Positions 5,712 through 8,092 of a stretch of 8,092 nucleotides of DNA are shown piece by piece. The notes under the pieces were generated by a model. The model was given only the letters and a program-made list of their open reading frames with translations, searched no databases and was not told the origin of the DNA. The translations under genes were made by a program, and so were the position numbers. The stretch comes from Euryarchaeota archaeon UBA36 (lineage in GTDB: Archaea > Thermoplasmatota > Poseidoniia > Poseidoniales > Thalassarchaeaceae): NCBI GenBank assembly GCA_002496485.1, contig DAJW01000026.1, forward strand, positions 1-8,092, in the 5' to 3' direction. How positions within the stretch are numbered: position 1 is the first letter of the stretch; the number at the start of each line of letters is the position of its first letter.

Positions 5712-6293
5712 ATGATCGATTGGGGTGCTGAAGACTATCATCCAGTAGTATACTTGCCGGATAATTATACAATTTTGGATCTGAGTAAGGGTGTTTGGAA
5801 AAATCCTACTACAATGTTTAGTATTGGAAAGTATGATGAATACAGGCCTGGATTATATAATTCTGAGATTTTCAAAGGCATTAGGAATGTGCATGTTGGA
5901 ATTGATATTGGCGGCCCGGTTGGAACTCCCTGTATGGCTTTTATGGATGGAGAAATTTCACACTTTGGATATAATCCTCAACCCGGTGATTACGGGAATG
6001 TAGTCATTACTAAACATAAAATTGGCAATCAATATTTCTGGGCCCTATATGGTCACCTTGACTCAAATTCTATAAAAAACAAAACTATAGGACAAAAAAT
6101 CTCAACTGGAGAGATTATTGGTCATTTTGGCGATGAAAATGAGAATGGCGGTTGGGAGCCGCACTTACATTTTCAACTGTCTATAATTGAACCTCAAACC
6201 CATGACCTGCCCGGAGTAGTTTCTCTAGAGGATCGAGATAAAGCATTAACCTACTATCCTGATCCGAGGTTAATATTGGGAGAAATTTACTGA
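5712..6293 (+). CDS. M23-type (LytM-like) metallopeptidase-domain protein, no signal peptide
   Basis: This 193-residue protein consists of little more than an M23/LytM-type domain. The zinc-site residues are visible: His61 and Asp65 in HVGIDIG, His115 in YGHLD, and His151/His153 in PHLHF. A leading segment with YDEYRPGLY (41-49) resembles the M23-like domain found fused to class III aminotransferases rather than secreted lysostaphin-type enzymes. There is no signal peptide or membrane helix, so it appears cytosolic. Archaea lack murein, so the substrate is unlikely to be a peptidoglycan cross-link; I cannot name it. The gene follows rmuC by 18 nt without a clear SD, so reinitiation after rmuC translation is possible. 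Its 3' end overlaps the convergent PGI/PMI gene by 7 nt. Domain assignment is firm; the function is unknown. Confidence 0.85.
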   Translation: MIDWGAEDYHPVVYLPDNYTILDLSKGVWKNPTTMFSIGKYDEYRPGLYNSEIFKGIRNVHVGIDIGGPVGTPCMAFMDGEISHFGYNPQPGDYGNVVITKHKIGNQYFWALYGHLDSNSIKNKTIGQKISTGEIIGHFGDENENGGWEPHLHFQLSIIEPQTHDLPGVVSLEDRDKALTYYPDPRLILGEIY

Positions 6294-7333
6294 AGTGAAC
6301 TGAGAAATTCCTTTAAATTGACAATTGAGTTCATTTCTGAGGGATTTTTATTCATTAATAGAGCCAAAGCAATTGATATCCAGTCTGTTAGTATTGAAGC
6401 GTATAATAGTTGTTCCAGAAGGGAATTTCCTTCACATTCAATTATCCATTTTACAGAGTTATCTAATTCTTTTGACAGCCAAGTGATTCTAGAATTTATT
6501 GAAGAGTGCGAGAATTGCGAGGTGAGAATTAGAAGTGCGTGTTTTTCAGTTGATTCAAGTGACCAAGCTACGATTTCATTGTGATTCATTTCAGGAATTT
6601 CTGTTTGACGGGCAAATCTCCCAGAATTTTCATTTAATTGGCATGCAAATCTGTAAGCTGCTGGAGACAGTAAGTTTGGAGAAATGATTCCAATGTCTTT
6701 ATCGACTAGAGATTTGGCTAATGAAGTAGCTGGACTAGTCTCATTTGAGATATCATTTTCCAAAGAAACAATTTGTAATCTATTTGTAATTTCTGAAAGA
6801 TCTTTATCATCTGGACGTGGTAGAAGTCCTAATTGCCAGCAAATAGCTAGTTGAGTCCCAAAAATATGTCCGAAAGCTGATCTTGGCATTTGTCCGGATG
6901 GTATTTTGATACAAACTGAATCATTATGTGATTCGAGAATTTCACTGAGTTCTCCACCAGAAGATATGCCAATTACCGTACCGCCCGCAGAAATCGTATC
7001 TCGAACTCCAGCCAATGTTTCTTCTGTATTTCCAGAGTAAGACGTGGCTAAAACTAACCATTCTGGACCCCACCAACTTGGTAGATTATAATCCTTCCAT
7101 ATAATGAAAGGAAGGCCGCCATGATCATCTGATAATGACTTTAGGTACATCCCTCCTGCTCCCGAACCACCCATGCCCAAGCATATCACTCCGCTCCAAT
7201 CGGAGTCTAAAGGTAAATCAATTTCAGATTCTACTGCCGCAGAAAAATCGCTTACAAACTTTCTTGTAAATCCGGCCATATCTTGAAGATCTAGCTTTTC
7301 TGCTAATTTTATAAGATTAGTATCCGCCATCAT
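6287..7333 (-). CDS. Bifunctional phosphoglucose/phosphomannose isomerase
   Basis: This 348-residue SIS-fold enzyme interconverts glucose 6-phosphate or mannose 6-phosphate with fructose 6-phosphate, feeding glycolysis/gluconeogenesis and sugar-nucleotide synthesis. Visible marks are the glycine-rich GMGGSGAGG (53-61), the phosphate-binding SYSGNTEET (98-106), MPRSAFG (149-155), and NENSGRFARQ with PEMNHNEIVAW (234-257). By comparison with the Pyrobaculum aerophilum enzyme, the likely active-site residues are Arg151, Glu235, His251 and Lys341, all present. The length matches the archaeal/bacterial PGI/PMI family. The protein is cytosolic. The start overlaps the stop of the NMD3 gene as ATGA, so translation is coupled to NMD3; a second ATG follows at once (7330), and either may be used. 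Metabolic and ribosome-assembly genes sharing one message looks like compact packing rather than a functional link. Confidence 0.92.
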   Translation of the reverse strand: MMADTNLIKLAEKLDLQDMAGFTRKFVSDFSAAVESEIDLPLDSDWSGVICLGMGGSGAGGMYLKSLSDDHGGLPFIIWKDYNLPSWWGPEWLVLATSYSGNTEETLAGVRDTISAGGTVIGISSGGELSEILESHNDSVCIKIPSGQMPRSAFGHIFGTQLAICWQLGLLPRPDDKDLSEITNRLQIVSLENDISNETSPATSLAKSLVDKDIGIISPNLLSPAAYRFACQLNENSGRFARQTEIPEMNHNEIVAWSLESTEKHALLILTSQFSHSSINSRITWLSKELDNSVKWIIECEGNSLLEQLLYASILTDWISIALALLMNKNPSEMNSIVNLKEFLSSLQ

Positions 7334-8092
7334 ATATTCCCCGGACTAATTGGTAGTGCTAGCCACTCTCCCTCTATGAATCCAATGCGTAGAGATTTTT
7401 GTATCCCATCATCATCATATGGTAGAGCTACGGTTTGTATTTTATAATCTGATGGATCCATAAACTCTGCGGCTGAACTATCTCTTGATAAGATATCTAC
7501 GACTTCCTGTTCCTTAGATGAGCAGATAAGATTACAAGACTCCATATCCCTCCAAGTAACTCCAGATTTTTCAAATCTATCGACTCGTCTTATTACTGGG
7601 CCCTCTTTCTGCCAGCTATCAATAAGCCAATTTTCTTTTCTAAACCTGACAACATCTCCGATAGCATATGCTGGCTTTCTGTAACTTAGAGTTAGTCGAG
7701 TAACATCTATTCCATCATTTACTCCTACTATCGTTGAGCTTTCTTTGACAGTTCCACCAAATTTCTTTACTAAATTCCGCCCCCATATTCTAGCTAATGA
7801 TTTGGATCCTAGCTGTAAATCCCATCCACCAGTCACTGGTCCCTCTTTTGTGACAAAAAACATGGGATTAGGATCTCCAGATTCTATTATTTTATCTAGT
7901 GTCCGCCTCAAATCGGCCAATTCATCAGAATTTAATTTTCTCCCAGCAGATCTAAGTTGTACTGTTGCTTCAAAATATGACCCGGCTCTTCTCGCACATG
8001 AATTACACACTGCATTGCTAGTCTGCAACAATGAATCGTGAGAATTACTAAATTTTAGATCTTCAATGATTCCAGATGTATTCACATTAATT
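7330..8092 (-). CDS. nmd3: NMD3 ribosome assembly/export factor homologue, N-terminus beyond window
   Basis: In eukaryotes NMD3 binds the large ribosomal subunit and carries it to Crm1 for export; archaeal versions are shorter and act in late large-subunit maturation, which is inferred. The family block is clear: CNSCARRAGSYFEATVQLR, FFVTKEGPVTGGWDLQLGS, a region with GGTVKESSTIVGVNDG, and YRKPAYAIGDVVRF. CNSC (encoded at 7996-8007) is the last Cys pair; the earlier CX2C pairs of the zinc-binding N-terminus are missing because the gene runs off the window. The frame is still open through the window end, and the GTG at 8083-8085 is therefore an internal Val codon and not a start. The gene ends in TGA overlapping the PGI/PMI start. 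Its promoter is not visible. Confidence 0.88.
   Translation of the reverse strand, partial: INVNTSGIIEDLKFSNSHDSLLQTSNAVCNSCARRAGSYFEATVQLRSAGRKLNSDELADLRRTLDKIIESGDPNPMFFVTKEGPVTGGWDLQLGSKSLARIWGRNLVKKFGGTVKESSTIVGVNDGIDVTRLTLSYRKPAYAIGDVVRFRKENWLIDSWQKEGPVIRRVDRFEKSGVTWRDMESCNLICSSKEQEVVDILSRDSSAAEFMDPSDYKIQTVALPYDDDGIQKSLRIGFIEGEWLALPISPGNI

Noticed and set aside
5694..5732. Small open frame starting at the ATG next to the rmuC stop
   Set aside because: It gives only 12 codons before TGA, is out of frame with the M23-type gene, and has no SD.
6318..6584. 88-codon plus-strand open frame after the M23-type gene
   Set aside because: It is antisense to the PGI/PMI C-terminus, including the His251 motif, and has no domain of its own.
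7745..8041. 98-codon plus-strand open frame
   Set aside because: It is antisense to the conserved core of NMD3 and shows no family resemblance.
8083..8085. GTG as the start of NMD3
   Set aside because: The frame stays open to the window end, and the expected N-terminal CX2C pairs of NMD3 have not yet appeared, so this is an internal Val codon.
1..8092. CRISPR array, tRNA/rRNA genes, insertion sequence or prophage
   Set aside because: No repeated units with spacers, cloverleaf-like segments, transposase/integrase frames or phage structural genes were seen.

Overview
The window looks like a chromosomal segment of a low-GC archaeon. The case rests on archaeal or archaeo-eukaryotic informational genes: an NMD3-type ribosome export/maturation factor, a Csl4 exosome subunit, a METTL5-type N6-adenine RNA methyltransferase, a PAC2-family proteasome assembly chaperone, and the archaeal bifunctional phosphoglucose/phosphomannose isomerase. 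These sit beside bacterial-type genes (RmuC, an M23-type metallopeptidase and a bacterial-looking RRM domain). The AT-rich composition and this gene mix fit a planktonic Thermoplasmatota lineage such as Marine Group II/III, but that placement is inference, since no rRNA or other marker settles it.

Layout. (1) Positions 1-838, plus strand: the last 27 codons of an upstream basic protein, possibly Nop10, overlap a PAC2-family gene whose product ends in Phe-Tyr-Val, a possible proteasome-binding HbYX tail. (2) Positions 835-4550, minus strand: a three-gene unit read METTL5-like methyltransferase, then Csl4 with an extra zinc domain and an RRM, then a radical SAM protein with a C-terminal helix-hairpin-helix. 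All three point to RNA metabolism or are linked to it by context. The radical SAM gene and the PAC2 gene converge and share a CTAG that holds both stop codons. (3) Positions 4551-4631: a divergent promoter region with a TATA-like stretch bracketed by a perfect 7-bp inverted repeat. (4) Positions 4632-6293, plus strand: rmuC followed after 18 nt by a cytoplasmic-looking M23-type metallopeptidase. (5) Positions 6287-8092, minus strand: NMD3 (its N-terminus lies beyond the window) translationally coupled by ATGA to the PGI/PMI gene.

The coding density is extreme: neighbouring genes overlap or are separated by at most 81 nt, and no stretch over 300 nt lacks a gene. No tRNA, rRNA, CRISPR, insertion sequence or prophage was seen. 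The most unusual item is the Csl4 subunit that carries a second zinc domain and a C-terminal RRM. It suggests that this organism's RNA exosome has an additional RNA-recognition module built into its cap.
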